Part shown: positions 10,495 through 21,693 of the stretch, one piece after another
Numbering within the stretch: position 1 is the first letter of the stretch
How the letters are laid out: the number at the start of each line of letters is the position of its first letter
Assembly (NCBI RefSeq): GCF_009727055.1
Contig: NC_052350.1
Location: 22,321,819-22,385,818 of the forward strand
Direction of reading: 5' to 3'
Source: Benincasa hispida
Lineage: Eukaryota > Streptophyta > Magnoliopsida > Cucurbitales > Cucurbitaceae
Length of the DNA: 64,000 bases
Notes under the pieces: generated by a model
Told to the model about the DNA's origin: nothing
Database searches by the model: none
The model's input: only the letters and a program-made list of their open reading frames with translations
Program-made: the position numbers and the translations under genes

Positions 10495-11175
10495 CAGACC
10501 TTTACTCTTATGGGAAGATGATGCTTTGAAGACGACATTTACTACTTGGCTGATCCCAACTCAGTCTTGTGGGGTTGACATGGTTAATTGGAATATCACT
10601 CCCAATGGCTCTTTCGCTATTAAATCTTTAAAAACCCTTCTTGCTGAAGCTATTACTCCCAGCAATCTAAAAGAAGTTAGCATTCTATCATCTTGTCTTC
10701 TACCCAAAAAGTTCAAGTTTTTCATTTTGTCTGTCATCCACAAGAATATCAAAACTGTTGACAAATGCCAATCCCGATTTCCATTGATATGCATCTTAAT
10801 CCTCATTAGTATGTGTTTTGTAGAAATGGTGAAAAAGATCTTGAGCATATCTTCATTAATTACCATTTTGCTGCTGCTGTTTGGTTTAGAACTAGAAGTG
10901 CCATTAATATTGCATCTCATTTTTCTCTAGACAATGTCATTGATAGCCTCATACAAATTAAACACATCTCGATCAAATGGAATCTCAAGGCCAATTTAAT
11001 CAGAGCAAGCCTTTAGAGCTTATGGGTTGAATGAAATAACCGAATCTTTAAAGAAGTTGAAGGGTCTAACGCTCAAATCTAGTAAGACACTCTTTTCTTG
11101 GCTACTACTTGGTGTTCTAAATACCCTTTTTTCGTCATTACAATATAGTTAAGAGATGCCATGCTTTAATTTCCC
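10495..11175 (+). pseudogene. LINE remnant: C-terminal zf-RVT region
   Basis: Just after the copia 1 LTR the plus strand encodes pieces of the cysteine/histidine region that ends plant LINE (non-LTR) polyproteins. One frame has DMVNWNITPNGSFAIKSL (about 10578-10630) followed by LPKKFKFFILSVIHKNI. A second, after a frameshift near 10800, has CRNGEKDLEHIF..YHFA..VWF (zf-RVT C..C..E.H.F pattern, about 10815-10890). Further degraded residues (TTWCSKYPFF, about 11108-11135) follow. There is no RT core or endonuclease. The left half of the LINE is not seen on the other side of copia 1, so the left flank was lost or rearranged. A domesticated zf-RVT gene is less likely, given the stops. Confidence 0.6.
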
Positions 11176-12386
11176 TTCCTTTCTCTTTCATTTGCTTGAA
11201 ACATTGTATTTTTCTCTAGCTCTTGTTCTATATTTTTTTGAAGCTCATAAATGAGATTTTTGAGGCTGATCTATGATAAGGGTGCTAAAAATGTGTCAAC
11301 CTAGTTGAGATATCTCGGTGCACTTATTGATCCCTCAACCATTCGTATTCCGTTAAAAAAATCATATTTAAATAAATGAGTAAGCCCTTATTTTTATGTA
11401 GAAAAGGTGAAAAAACTAAAACTACTATTCATAACAAAAAAAAAAATGTAATAGAAGTAGACCACTTGAGGAGTTTTCACTTTTTACCATTGAACAAATG
11501 GTTAACATATTATAGGCTTCTTGTAAACATAACCTTTTGGACCAAACTAATTGTAAATATAGCATTAACAAAAAAAAATTACAAATATGACCAAATTTGA
11601 GTCCAACCCATATAAAAAGACTAAAAAGTCCATGGAAATATAATAAGCCCACGATCCATGATCAAATTGCATGATTCGGATTCCACGATCTTTTTCCAAC
11701 ACATCCAAAAATGATGATTCGCATAGATAGGGATTTCCAAAAACGATCGATGATTCGCATCCATCAGTAGTAAGGTTTCGTCCATTGACAATTCAGCTTC
11801 CCATTCGTTGTTTAGTTTCTTCCTTTTTTGTTCGAAAAATCTTAATCCCATCGACCTTCTTCAAACGACGATGCTAAAACCCTAACATTTGCTGATAAAA
11901 AACCCCCTATTGTCTCCATTTAACATCCATCATCGTCGACAATCTTCTTCTAGTGCATCCATTTCCATTACCATTCATCCATCAAATATCGAAGGGGAGA
12001 ATCAATCAATACTTGTAAAATAACACTTAAATAAACTGCAAATCACATTGAAAGATAAGAAAAAGCATAGTTTCATGACTGTTTTTTTTCCTGTTCTGTT
12101 GTTTAGTATATTGATTGTGTTTGTGTACTTTAAACTTCAAATACATTTTTGTTTGGCGTCTATCGATGATAGATGAAGAATGTTGAATTTATTTTCATGC
12201 AATGTAAGCAAGTGCATAGTTTCAATGTTTTTTTTCATTGGTGTTGTTGATTAGAGTCTTTCAATGATAAGTTTTTATCACTGATATATTTAATGGATGT
12301 TGAATTTATTTTCATGCAATGTAAGCAAATGCATAACTTCACTGTTGTTTATTATTATTATTTTTTGTTGTTGATTACAGTCTAGT
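11176..12386. other. MULE left arm: noncoding, UTR-like
   Basis: No reading frame is supported. 11176-11400 may still be LINE or flank. At 11.69-12.0 kb a C/T-rich region with CGATGATTCGCATCCATCAG and CTTCTTCAAACGACGATG looks like a 5' leader. The near-palindrome GTCTATCGATGATAGATG lies at about 12157-12174 and TATCACTGATA near 12280, marking it as MULE DNA. Copia 2 interrupts this arm after 12386. Confidence 0.4.
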
Positions 12387-12957
12387 TGAAAGATTTTATT
12401 CTTAAATAAGCTCAACGGCTAGTTTTGCTTTTCAACAAACTTCATAACAGTATTGTAAACACACATATATAGAGGTTCATTCATTTTTTGAATTTAGTTT
12501 TTACATTCTGTATTCTACAAAATCTGTAAAGAAAAGAAAACTTATCTATGAAATATCTTCAATAAAATCATCTTCCTTTTCCGCAGACGTAGGCTTCAAC
12601 TGTAACCGAACCACGTACATGTTTTTGTTGCTCTTCTCTTACTCTTTCTCCTCTTCAATTTGCAGGCTTGATTTGCTTCTTTATTCACTGTGAATTCGAG
12701 CAAGAACAAAGAAAAGTTTTGAGAGTTTTGAGAGAATTTTCAAAAAGTCATTTGAGAGAGAAAAAGTATTTTTGTTTACCAAATGAATTTTTGGTCGGCC
12801 TCAAAGAACTCCTACTGATCGTTGATAGTGGAGCTATTCACATGTTGTCGAGGTAGCTTAGAGGCATGGCTCACTAAGGGCCTTTCATTTTACCTTCCCT
12901 CTCCTCTTGGGCTGATCTCCTCAGCTTCGTGGGCCTGAAATCACAAGCAACCCAACA
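12387..12957 (+). repeat. 5' LTR of copia 2
   Basis: Starts TGAAAGATTTTATTCTTAAA and ends GCAACCCAACA. CATATATAGAGG near 12465 (TATA-like) and CTTCAATAAAATCATC (poly-A signal-like, near 12560) fit a U3-R-U5 order. The phrase CGAACCACGTACATG is shared with the copia 1 LTR. Confidence 0.9.
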
Positions 12958-12960
12958 ATT

Positions 12961-12972
12961 TGGTATCAGAGC
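12961..12972 (+). other. Primer-binding site of copia 2 (initiator tRNA-Met type)
   Basis: TGGTATCAGAGC lies three bases after the 5' LTR and is an exact copy of the usual plant copia primer site. Confidence 0.95.
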
Positions 12973-13030
12973 AAAAAAACACTTAAAGATTTCAGTTCTT
13001 GAACTATCAAGATCACAAGATATACACAAA

Positions 13031-13751
13031 ATGGTAGTAGCAAGTATGAGGTGGAGAAGTTCAATGGTAAAAGGGATTTTGGTCTTTAGAAGGCTAAAAT
13101 CAGAGCCATTTTCGGTCAACAAAAGGCTCTACTTGATCCATTCATTCTCCCAAACACTGTGACAGCTCAAGAAAAGGAAGATTGGGAGCTGGCAGGTTAT
13201 GGTACGTTAGTCCTAAATCTTAGTGATAATGTTTTAAGGCAAGTCATTGACCAAGAGACTGCCTATAGGATTTGGGCAAAGTTGGAAGACTTATATGCTA
13301 CTAGAGATCTTCCTAATAAAATGTACCTTAGGGTGAAATTTTTCACCTTTAAAATGGATCATGAAAGTCACTTTCTGATAATCTAGATGAGTTAAAAAAG
13401 ATTGTTGTTGAATTTAAGAATCTTGGGGAGAAAATAGGAGATGAGAATGAAGCATATGTACTTCTAAATTCCCTACCTGAATCCTATAGGGAAATAAAAA
13501 ATGCATTGAAGTATGGAAGGGATAGTATATCTACTGATGCAATAATATCTGCCCTAAGAATAATGGAACTTGAGTTGCAAGTAGTTAAGAAGGAACAACC
13601 AAATGGAGACGGACTGTTTGTGAAAGGAAACTTCAAACCAAACCAATCAAAGAAAAGAAAACAGCTGCATATAAAGGAAAACAAGCCTAACAGAAAATTA
13701 AGTGTAAATATTGCAAAAAGAAGGGGCATTTGATTAAATATTGCTTCATCC
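13031..13751 (+). pseudogene. Copia 2 gag with CCHC zinc knuckle (broken)
   Basis: The ATG at 13031 is placed like the copia 1 gag start, but a one-base change in the first codons shifts the frame and a TAG follows in the WxLWKAK block (near 13088). The body is readable from 13159: VTAQEKEDWELAGYGTLVLN, YRIWAKLEDLY, YLRVKFFTFKM. Another frameshift lies near 13360, then YVLLNSLPESYREI and the 13506-13733 frame. The CCHC knuckle CKYCKKKGHLIKYC is at about 13700-13745. The sequence is closely parallel to copia 1 gag throughout. Confidence 0.85.
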
Positions 13752-15625
13752 TAAAAAAGAAGAATCAAGAGAAAGAAAAAGAGTCCAAAGACAAGCAGGC
13801 TGAAGCCTTAGTAGTAGAAAGCTCCTACATCTACTCTCATGCTCTAGCCTCAACTCTTGACAAGGTCACCTATGTTAACCCCTTTGGGAAACATGATTGG
13901 GTCTTGGACTCCGGATGCACCAACCATATGACACCTATGAGACCCTGGTTTAACTCCTACAAAGAAATTGATGGAGAAATGGTTTACATGGGGAACAACC
14001 AAGGCTGTAAAATTGAAGGCATTAGGTCAGTCTCTATGAAGCTCAAAGATGGGACTATCAAACTTCTTAGGAATGTAAGACATGTCCCACTTCTTAAGAG
14101 AAACCTAATATTTCTTGGAATTCTAGATGCTATAGGGTGTGAATAGATGGGTAAGGGTAGAACTCTTGAGGTCTTAAAAGACTCTAAGGTTGTTCTTGTT
14201 GGAGAAAAAGTCAATGACTTGTTTGTAGTCAGAGGTGTTGAAATGATGATAGGGGCATATGTTACCACACCAAATGAGATGACAGAGGCTGATGTATGGC
14301 ACAAACGACTGTCTCACATAAGTGCTAAGAGGTTGGAAGCTTTGACTAAATAGGAAATTCTACCCAAAGGAATTTCAGACAAGCTAATCTTCTGTGAATA
14401 TTGTGTTTTGGGAAAGGTAACTAAACACAACTTTACCAAAGCACACCATTCAACAAAGGCAATTCTAGACTACATCCACTCAGACCTTTGAGGTCCAGCT
14501 CAAACACCTAGCCTAAATGGTTCAAGGTATTTACTTTCTTTTATAGATGACTTCTTAAGGAAAAGCTGGGTTTTCTTTCTTAAATCAAAAGACCAAGTGT
14601 TTAATAAATTTAAAGAATGGAAACTCATGATTGAGAAGCAAACTTCTAAAGAAATTAAATACCTAAGAACAGATAACGAGTTAAGAGTTTTTTAGTGAAG
14701 AGTTTAATAAATTTTGTAAGGAATCTGGCATAACCAGGCATAGAACAGTCAGACATACACCCTAACAGAATGGGGTAGCTGAGAGACTTAATAGGACCAT
14801 TATGGAAAGGATCAGATGTTTACTCTCAGATGCTATACTCAGTGAAAAATACTGCGCTGAAGCTACAAGCTATGTTCTTTACACCTTAAATAGGAGCCCT
14901 CATACATCCCTAAACTTTATAACTCCTGAAGAAAAATGGACAAAACATCCTCCTAACTTAGACAACCTAAGGGTATTTGGATGTGTTGGTTACATACGTC
15001 AAAATCAGGGAAAACTAAAGTTTAGGGCTGTGAAATGTATGTTTGTTGGGTTCACTAAAGGTGTAAAGGGCTTTTAAATGTGAAACTCTGTTGAGAAAAG
15101 GTTTGTAGTCAGTTGGGAAGTTACCTTCAGAGAAAGGGAAATGTTCATGCAAAAGGAGAAGACTACAATTGAGATACGTAAAAGTCCTACAACTAGGATT
15201 AATGTGGAGGCTCGTAAAGATAAGTCTACAAATCATAACTCTCCTAATGATTCAAAAGAAGAAGAGGATGCTATAGGACAACTGGTAGAAACCACTGAAA
15301 CACAACATGACTTGAGTCAATACTCTCTAGCAAGGAATAGACAAAGAAGAGTGATTATTTCACCAACTAGGTACACTAAAACAAAATATATGAACCTAGT
15401 ATTAAATGCAACTATAGCTCCAAGAGACCAAGAACCAGCTAACTTTGAAGAGACAGTCAGCTGCCCTGATACTAGGAACTGGATTGAAGCTATGTGTGAA
15501 GAAATGCAATCACTAAGTGTTAATGATACTCGGACTCTAGCTCCTCTTCCTAAAAGATGCAAAACAATAACATCTAAGTGGATCTACAAACTAAAGAAGG
15601 GTACTTCTAAAGATGAAAAGCCACA
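13752..15625 (+). pseudogene. Copia 2 pol, first part: protease, integrase, start of RT
   Basis: Protease WVLDSGCTNHM (Asp near 13907) is followed by GAG-pre-integrase (VWHKRLSHISAKRLEAL, about 14294-14345) and the integrase. HSDL.GP near 14485 carries TGA in place of Trp. RTDNEL near 14665 is followed by a frameshift. Then come RLNRTIMERIRCLLSDAILS (about 14787-14845) and the FGCVGYIRQNQGK block (about 14980-15015). The linker and first RT motifs ([29 protein letters not shown]) run to about 15624, where homology with copia 1 stops and the SPX-derived segment begins. At least seven stops or frameshifts. Confidence 0.85.
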
Positions 15626-16985
15626 TGGTTTCTATGGTTGTTCTAACATCTAAATGATGTCACGACATATGCAAAAGCTAATATATTTTTCTCTGTTGCC
15701 TACATATTTAAATAGTTGAAAATATCACGGGAATTATTTGCTTTATTCGCTGTGTATTGTTGATTTGATTCCCCCATTTCTGCTTCATGTTGTTGTTTAC
15801 TCTAATTTCGCTCCCCTTACATTTTGTTCATGGTTCACTCTTTACTATTTTCCTGGACGCCTTGTCTACCTTAGGACTAGATCAATAACTTCGAATTTTA
15901 AGTTATTGAGTTGTGAAGTTTTCAACTTAAATGCTTGAACTCAATCCTCAAGATTATCTACAAACATTTCGAGTCTTATTACTGACACCCTTAGGCCTTA
16001 GGGGTCTTGGCCAGTTTAACTTTTAATGTCATTGTTGGAAGAAACATACTTAAGTGCATCTTCGGCTATATTTATCTTTGTGCGTCTCACCATGGTTTGC
16101 CACATGCCAATCTCTTCATACTTCTTTAAAATATTATTAACTTTTTTTTTTGTGATTTGAGTGAGATGCACAAAGATGGGTGCATTTTCTCTTGTAGAAA
16201 TGGTTTCAATTTCTAGATATTTGTGTTGGGATACTCACTTTTTTGATGTATGGTCCTAATTCTTTTTCATAAAGGTAATTGCTTTTGGGCTTTCAATTCC
16301 TTGGACCTTTCTCTGTGTGTCTATGGTTAGTCTTGTAGGGCTAGCACATTATCTAATATCTATATATGTCATGATCAGCTGCATTAAATGCCTCCTTTGC
16401 TTTCTGCTCAATTAGCCCCACCACTGCTTGTTTTAATTTACATCCTCTCATCTTTTCTTCAACAGGCCTAACTAAAATCCTCAAGAATTATGACAAAAGA
16501 ACAGGTGCACTTATTCGCCTACCCTTGATACAGAAGGTACTGCAACAACCCTTCTTCACCACAGACCTACTCTATAAGCTTGTCAAAGAGTGTGAGGCAA
16601 TGCTAGACCTCGTCTTCCCTGCAAATGAACAGCCTGCATTGGCCGAGGCAGCCGACAGCAATGAGGGATGTGCTTCTAGAGCATCTTCCACAGCCACCCC
16701 GAACAACGATGGGATTCTCGGAATGCCTAAGGAACTAGCAGAGATTGAGAACATGGAGAGAGTGTATATGAAGAGCACGCTGTCAGCATTGCGAGTTCTG
16801 AAAGAAATTCGAAGTGGAAGCTCGACTGTCAATGAATTTTCATTGCCACCATTACAGATAAATGGACTAGAGGGGACATGGAAAAAAGTCCCTGTACTTG
16901 AACAGAAAGCCATAACTAAGTAGAGTTTGGCTTTCAGAAGATAACATCATTTTATTTCATTACTTTTATGACAGCATCTTGTAAG
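15626..16985 (+). pseudogene. Captured SPX-domain gene fragment (intron, last exon, 3' UTR)
   Basis: This segment replaces most of the copia 2 reverse transcriptase. The exon 16466-16923 follows a splice-acceptor-like TTCTTCAACAG. It encodes the end of an SPX-domain protein: KILKNYDKRTGALIRLP, VLQQPFFTTDLLYKLVKECE, then the variable tail with IRSGSSTVNEFSLPPL and a natural stop at 16921-16923. SPX proteins are nuclear/cytosolic inositol-pyrophosphate sensors that restrain PHR transcription factors in phosphate signalling. The KILKxxDKR helix is part of the phosphate-ligand surface; here the usual KK reads KN. About 840 bp upstream looks like the retained intron and about 60 bp downstream like 3' UTR. 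The N-terminal SPX exon and any start codon are absent, so it cannot make a working SPX protein alone. Closest to small stand-alone SPX1/SPX2-type genes. Confidence 0.8.
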
Positions 16986-16999
16986 CTTGAATTAGATAC

Positions 17000-17695
17000 T
17001 AAAAAACATGCAAATGGTTCCTTATAGTCAGGCAATAGGAAGCTTGATGTACCTCATGATCTCCACTAGGCTAGATTTATCCTATTACGCAAGTCTAATG
17101 AGTAGATTCATGTCAAACCCAGGAAGAAGGCATTGGGAAGCTACTAAATGGATTCTTAGATATCTAATTTGGTCTAAACAACCCAAACTAATCTACTAGA
17201 GTGTTAAGGAGACAGATCTTGAACTCTATGGATATGTGGACTTGGATTTCGCAGAGGATCAAGATAAAGAAGGTCTCTGATAGGGTATCTCTTGCTATAT
17301 GGTCCTAATATATTAAGCTGGAAGGCTTGTCTACAGTCAATAACAACCTTATCTACTACCGAAGCTGAATACATGGCACTTTCAGAAGCAATAAAAGAGG
17401 CATTGTGGTTAAAATGCTTGATGGAAGATTTTGGTATCAAACAAGCAGTAGTTCAGATCTACTGTGATAACCAAAGTGCTATCCATCTTTTCAAAAATCC
17501 ATAATATCACTCTAGAACAAAACATATTGACATTAAATATCACTTTGTAAGAGACAGAATAGAATAAGGTCACATCGAAATCTTGAAAGTTCATACCTCG
17601 GAGAACGCAGCAGATATGCTTACTAAGCCGGTATCGAAGCTCAAGCTCAGCAAGTGCCTTGATATGATCGGCTTCGTATTACCTGAAAAAGAATG
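17000..17695 (+). pseudogene. Copia 2 pol, last part: RT end and RNase H
   Basis: Pol resumes with VPYSQAIGSLMYLMISTRLD (about 17012-17070) and the connection domain. RNase H follows: SITTLSTTEAEYMALSEAIK (about 17337-17395), IYCDNQSAIHLFKNP (about 17458-17500) and TKHIDIKYHFVRDRIE (about 17520-17565). The end motif ENAADMLTKPVSKLKLSKCL runs to a stop at about 17693. Stops interrupt it at 17199, 17278 and 17502. The RNase H sequence is well preserved for an element lacking its reverse transcriptase core, consistent with the capture happening within an otherwise complete copy. Confidence 0.85.
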
Positions 17696-17752
17696 ATCGG
17701 TGGTCAGAATTGGAAGGGAGAAGATTTTAGAGTTTAGATTAAGGTGAAGATT

Positions 17753-18324
17753 TGAAAGATTTTAATCTCAAATAAGCCCAACGTCTAGTTTTTCATTTCA
17801 ACAAACTTCATAATAGTTTTGTAAACACATATATATAGAGGTTACATTCATTTTTTTAATTTAGTTTTTACATTATGTATTCTACAAAATCTGTATAGAA
17901 AAGAAAACTTATCGCTGAAATATCTTCAATAAAATCATCTTCCCTTCCCGTGTATGTAGGCTTCAATTTTAGCCGAACCACGTACATGCTTTTGTTGCCC
18001 TTCTCTGCCTCTTTCTCTTCTTCAATTTGCATGCTTGATTTGCTTCTTTACTCAATGTGAATTCGAGCAAGAACAAAGAAAAGTTTAGAGTGTTGTGAGA
18101 GAATTTTTGGAAACTCGTTTGAGAGAGAGAGAGTATTTTCCTTTACCAAATGAATTTTTGGTCAGCCTCAAAGAACTCCCACTGATCATTGATAGTGGAG
18201 CTTTCCACGTGCTGTCGAGGTAGTTGAGAGGCGTGGCTCACTGAGGGCCTTTCATTCTACCTACCCACTCTTCTTAGACTGATTTCCTTAGCTTCGTGGG
18301 CCTGAAGTCACAAGCAACCCAACA
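17753..18324 (+). repeat. 3' LTR of copia 2
   Basis: TGAAAGATTTTAATCTCAAA to GCAACCCAACA, 572 bp, homologous to 12387-12957. It is preceded by the purine-rich GGAAGGGAGAAG (about 17712), a candidate polypurine tract, and followed by the target duplication CTAGT. Confidence 0.9.
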
Positions 18325-18650
18325 CTAGTATTGATAGGTTTCTATCATAGATAGACTTAAAGCATGTTGGATTTATTTTTCATGAAAAGTAAAAAAAAAA
18401 AAATGTAGTTTCCTTTCTATTTAGTGGTTGTTTAGTTGATAGATAGACTATTGCTAGCGTGCTTTTAAACTTCAAATATGTTGTTGATTAAGGTCTATCT
18501 GTGATAAGTTTGTACCACTGATAGGTGATAAGTTTGTCACTGATAGACTTCACTACTTCAAATCTTTCAGTAATCAGCTCTATCACTGATAAACTTAAAG
18601 TGTTTAGTTTGTTGATTAAAGTGTTTATTACTATTTTAACAGATTAATAA
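18325..18650 (+). other. MULE DNA with reiterated TCTATCAGTGATAGAC motif
   Basis: Noncoding. Near-palindromic copies include TTTCTATCATAGATAGAC (about 18338) and GTCTATCTGTGATAAG (about 18500). CACTGATAG words occur near 18525-18580. It resumes the MULE left arm after copia 2. Confidence 0.6.
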
Positions 18651-19780
18651 GTGAAAAACAATTATGGAAAGCGAACGACAAAAAAAATGGGACAAAAAGA
18701 ACCTTTGAACTTAAAGAATCATCAAGCAAAAAAAAAAAAAAAAGAAGAAGAAAAAGAAAAAGTTGAAAAAATGTTGAATGATGAAGAGAACTTTAAGAAT
18801 TATCCATGGGAAAGAGTGTCTTATAATCTTATTGTAGAGTTTTTTTTTTTAAAAAAAAAATCTATAAAGACTAAATCAAAACCAGCTACCTATCTGCAAT
18901 GACTTCCCATAGTTTTAGCTTATCGGGCATATGAAATCTTCCTAAACTTTTTGAGGGGTTTGAAAAAAAGAATAGGAAATGGTTTTCCAAGAATATTGAA
19001 TTGGGAAACAACAAAACAACCAGATTGGCAAGAACTTAATGACAACGTCTTTTCAGAACGAAATGTAAGTTTTAATTTTTCGATTAGTAATTGTAATACA
19101 AGTCTATCAATGATATTGGTCTATCAGTGGTAGAAAAATATTAGTGATAGAAGTATTATGTCTATTGAAACACTCAAATAACTTTAGGGAAGGAGTCTAT
19201 CAGTGACATAGTTTACTAATGATAGACCAATATTACAGTATATATCACAGATAGGTAGACCATATCAGTGATATTGGTCTATCATCGATGAGGTCTATCA
19301 GTGATAAACCCATATCATTGATATGATCAATTTAAACTATATCAGTGATAACTCATGCCGATGATTATCTTAATATTTCAAATCTCATAAAAAAGAAGGT
19401 ATTCTGTATAAAATACTAATTAAATCTTATGTTTTCAGCTCTCTATAGTTCCTAGTGTTGCATTAGAAGAAGAAATATCATCAAAGTACTTCAAAATATT
19501 TCTCGAGATGGAGAAGAAAAGATTGGAGGACAGAGAATATGTTGCAGAAAAAGATAAAAATATTAGAGAAAGAATATCTTCTTTACAAGAAGATATTGAA
19601 GGTCTAAAAAGGCAACATAAAGAAGATTTTGAAGATCTTAAAAACGAACAAAAGGAGATTTTCAGCTTGGTACATTCTCTAACAGAGAAATCAAGCAGAA
19701 GATCCCACACAAATGTCAAAGTAAAAGAAAATCTCAAGAGTCCTCGGAAAAGAATCATCCTCTATTATTGAGTCTAGAAA
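18651..19780 (+). pseudogene. MULE-borne DUF1985-type gene (Ulp1 family relative, incomplete)
   Basis: Cargo-type gene of the MULE. The readable part has a basic start (18651), then YPWERVSYNLIVEFF (about 18796-18845) and, after a TGA at 18900, LPIVLAYRAYEIFLNFL and GNGFPRILNWETTKQPDW (about 18903-19035). This is the DUF1985 pattern found N-terminal to the C48 (Ulp1/SUMO-protease) domain in plant MULE-encoded proteins. After an intron-like stretch rich in TCTATCAGTG motifs (19066-19435), a coiled-coil-like charged segment follows (EDIEGLKRQHKEDFEDLKNE, about 19585-19650). A basic KRQPKR piece near 24660 may belong to the same gene beyond the nested LTRs. No Ulp1 catalytic H/D/C domain was found. 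Assignment rests on motif resemblance. Confidence 0.55.
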
Positions 19781-19840
19781 TGATAGATGCTGATATTGAT
19801 GCTAATATTGATAAAGTAGTTAAATATGCAATTACTTATG

Positions 19841-20331
19841 TGTCACATCTCACCCCATATTCCCTATTGAACCTAGGACGAGACATGACGACAATAGACC
19901 TCGAGTGTGCAATGGAATCTATTGTCAAAACTTTTCTTATCTTAAACTTAACTCCTTGTACACTTTATTGAGCTTAACTTTTACATAACAACATTTAACA
20001 AAACCTTAACCCACACTTTAATATCTATTTAGATTTACATAAAAAAAGCTATTAGCAATACATGGTGTGACTAGGGGTAGATAATTGATGGCTAGCTTTA
20101 CTTGAAACTCAAGAACAACTTGGTGGAGAAAATAAAAGGAAAGAATGAGCTAAAAAGTCTAGTTGAGTGGTGAAATTTTGTAGAAAAATAATTTGAACAA
20201 ATTATAATCATGCTAAATAGAATTTCAAGATCTATAAATCAAATAAAACATGAGCAACTTCAAAACTTGCAAGACTTATACGTTGAGAAAATCATAAGCA
20301 TTAACTTTCAAGCGTAATATGATCTTGTAAA
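19841..20331 (-). mobile_element. Gypsy-like LTR, minus strand, outer fragment 1
   Basis: Begins TGTCACATCTCACCCC at 19841. This is the reverse complement of an LTR end of the same kind as GGGAGGGGGTGTGACA at 2412, and the next ~60 bp parallel the inverted end of the 1232-2412 LTR (both have ACGA(C/T)..ATAGAC phrases). It is interrupted at 20331/20332 by a solo LTR, and probable continuation is at 22265. It lies inside the DUF1985-type gene of the MULE. Confidence 0.45.
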
Positions 20332-21660
20332 TGTTGGGATTGATGCCCTAATTTCATGGGTCTTGTAGTTTATAATTGTGTTGTACAAACAACTTATTTA
20401 TAAAATAAGATAAGAAGTATTTTATTTGACATTTAGTACCATTAACCCACAAAAATAATAAACTAAGATTCAAGGTTATTTTCTGTAACTTAAACATGTA
20501 TGTGGAGACATACATGTGGATCATGTTTAAGAGATAACCTAAATGGTCTGTAGTAGATGAGTAAGGTTGGGTCTCTTATCCCGGTGGCACTACGAATACA
20601 ACCCATTTTGTAGTTGTTACAATTATTGTAATGTGCTACAAAGATCTGATCCTGATCATTCATGTGAAGACATGTGAGCGAGGGTGTTCTATACAAAGCG
20701 TTTGTATAAGACCGAACCACGAAATGAATAGTCTATCTATATAACACTATTGCCAAAAGAGACTTACATTTCACCAAGATGACCATAGATGACTTGACCT
20801 AAATCCTAAGTGAGTCGCGAACTCCTACCTATGATGGCAGTCATTTGATCTACATGGATAAGAGTGACCAGTTTTGCCGACTCAATATACCTACCATTTT
20901 AGGGATTTGTTTGATCGAGGAACTGGAAACGCAACTACACAAGATGGAATTTACTCACTCTCTATAGGTAGAGTAGGTAGATAAATTGCTCCCTTAAATG
21001 CTAATTCTGGGACTTGAACAATGTTGCGCTCTCCTGGCCGAAAGGGATTTAGTTATAATTAGACTATAACTTATTGTTCATTAGAGGGATCAGTGATAAT
21101 TAAGAAGTTAGATGTAACTATAGAGGCAAAATGATAATTTTGGCCTAGCTGTACTTACGAGCAATTTGTGAAAGGTCAACACATCGTTGATTGGTTATAT
21201 TCAATGGGAACAAAAAATATATTAATAATGCGAAGAGTGCAACTATTAGTCTATCGACAGTTAATGAAAATTGGTTAATTTAATTAAAGAGTTTAATTAA
21301 TTAATCAAGTACCACTGGAACTTTAATATATAGGTCCATAAGGTCCCCTTGGTAGCTCAACTGAGATGATTGAGAATCGAATTAATTTTTGATTAATTTG
21401 AGTTCAAATTAATATAGGGAATTAATTATATATGATGTAATTAATATAAAATTAATTATATGAGATATAATTAATATAAAATATATTATACATTATAATA
21501 TAGATATTTGAATATGATTCAAATATTATATGAATGTGATTCATATATAAATTATAGGTTAAATTGAGGAATATTAAAACTATACGTTATATATATGTAA
21601 TATAATATAAAGTATAGTTTATATGTTATATTAGATATAACATATAGTTTTTAAAATATG

Positions 21661-21693
<33 letters not shown>

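Larger units (their letters stand above)
12387..18324 (+). mobile_element. Copia element 2 with captured SPX gene fragment (5,938 bp)
   Basis: Complete boundaries: 5' LTR 12387-12957, 3' LTR 17753-18324, each TG..CA and 571/572 bp, flanked by a perfect 5-bp target duplication CTAGT (12382-12386 and 18325-18329). An intact tRNA-Met primer site is at 12961-12972. Gag (13031), protease, integrase and the start of the reverse transcriptase reach about 15625. From there to about 16985 the interior is a foreign genomic piece with the last exon of an SPX-domain gene. Pol then resumes in the last part of RT and RNase H (17009-17695). Most of the reverse transcriptase is therefore missing. The LTRs differ at roughly one base in ten over the first 110 bp by eye, so the insertion is old. 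Gag and pol are sisters of copia 1. Confidence 0.9.

Noticed and set aside
15958..16190. Possible second gene piece or hairpin upstream of the SPX exon
   Set aside because: A short minus-strand frame (about 16040-16150) and an inverted GTGAGA(C/T)GCACAAAGA pair (about 16075 and 16163) were seen, but no protein family could be recognised. Kept as part of the intron-like segment.
16466..16923. The SPX exon as a stand-alone gene
   Set aside because: It lacks the N-terminal exon and a start codon and lies between the LTRs of copia 2, so it is a captured fragment.
19770..20331. Ulp1 (C48) protease domain after DUF1985
   Set aside because: Searched by eye for the H/D/Q/C motif context in all frames here and at 24.0-25.5 kb. 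None found.
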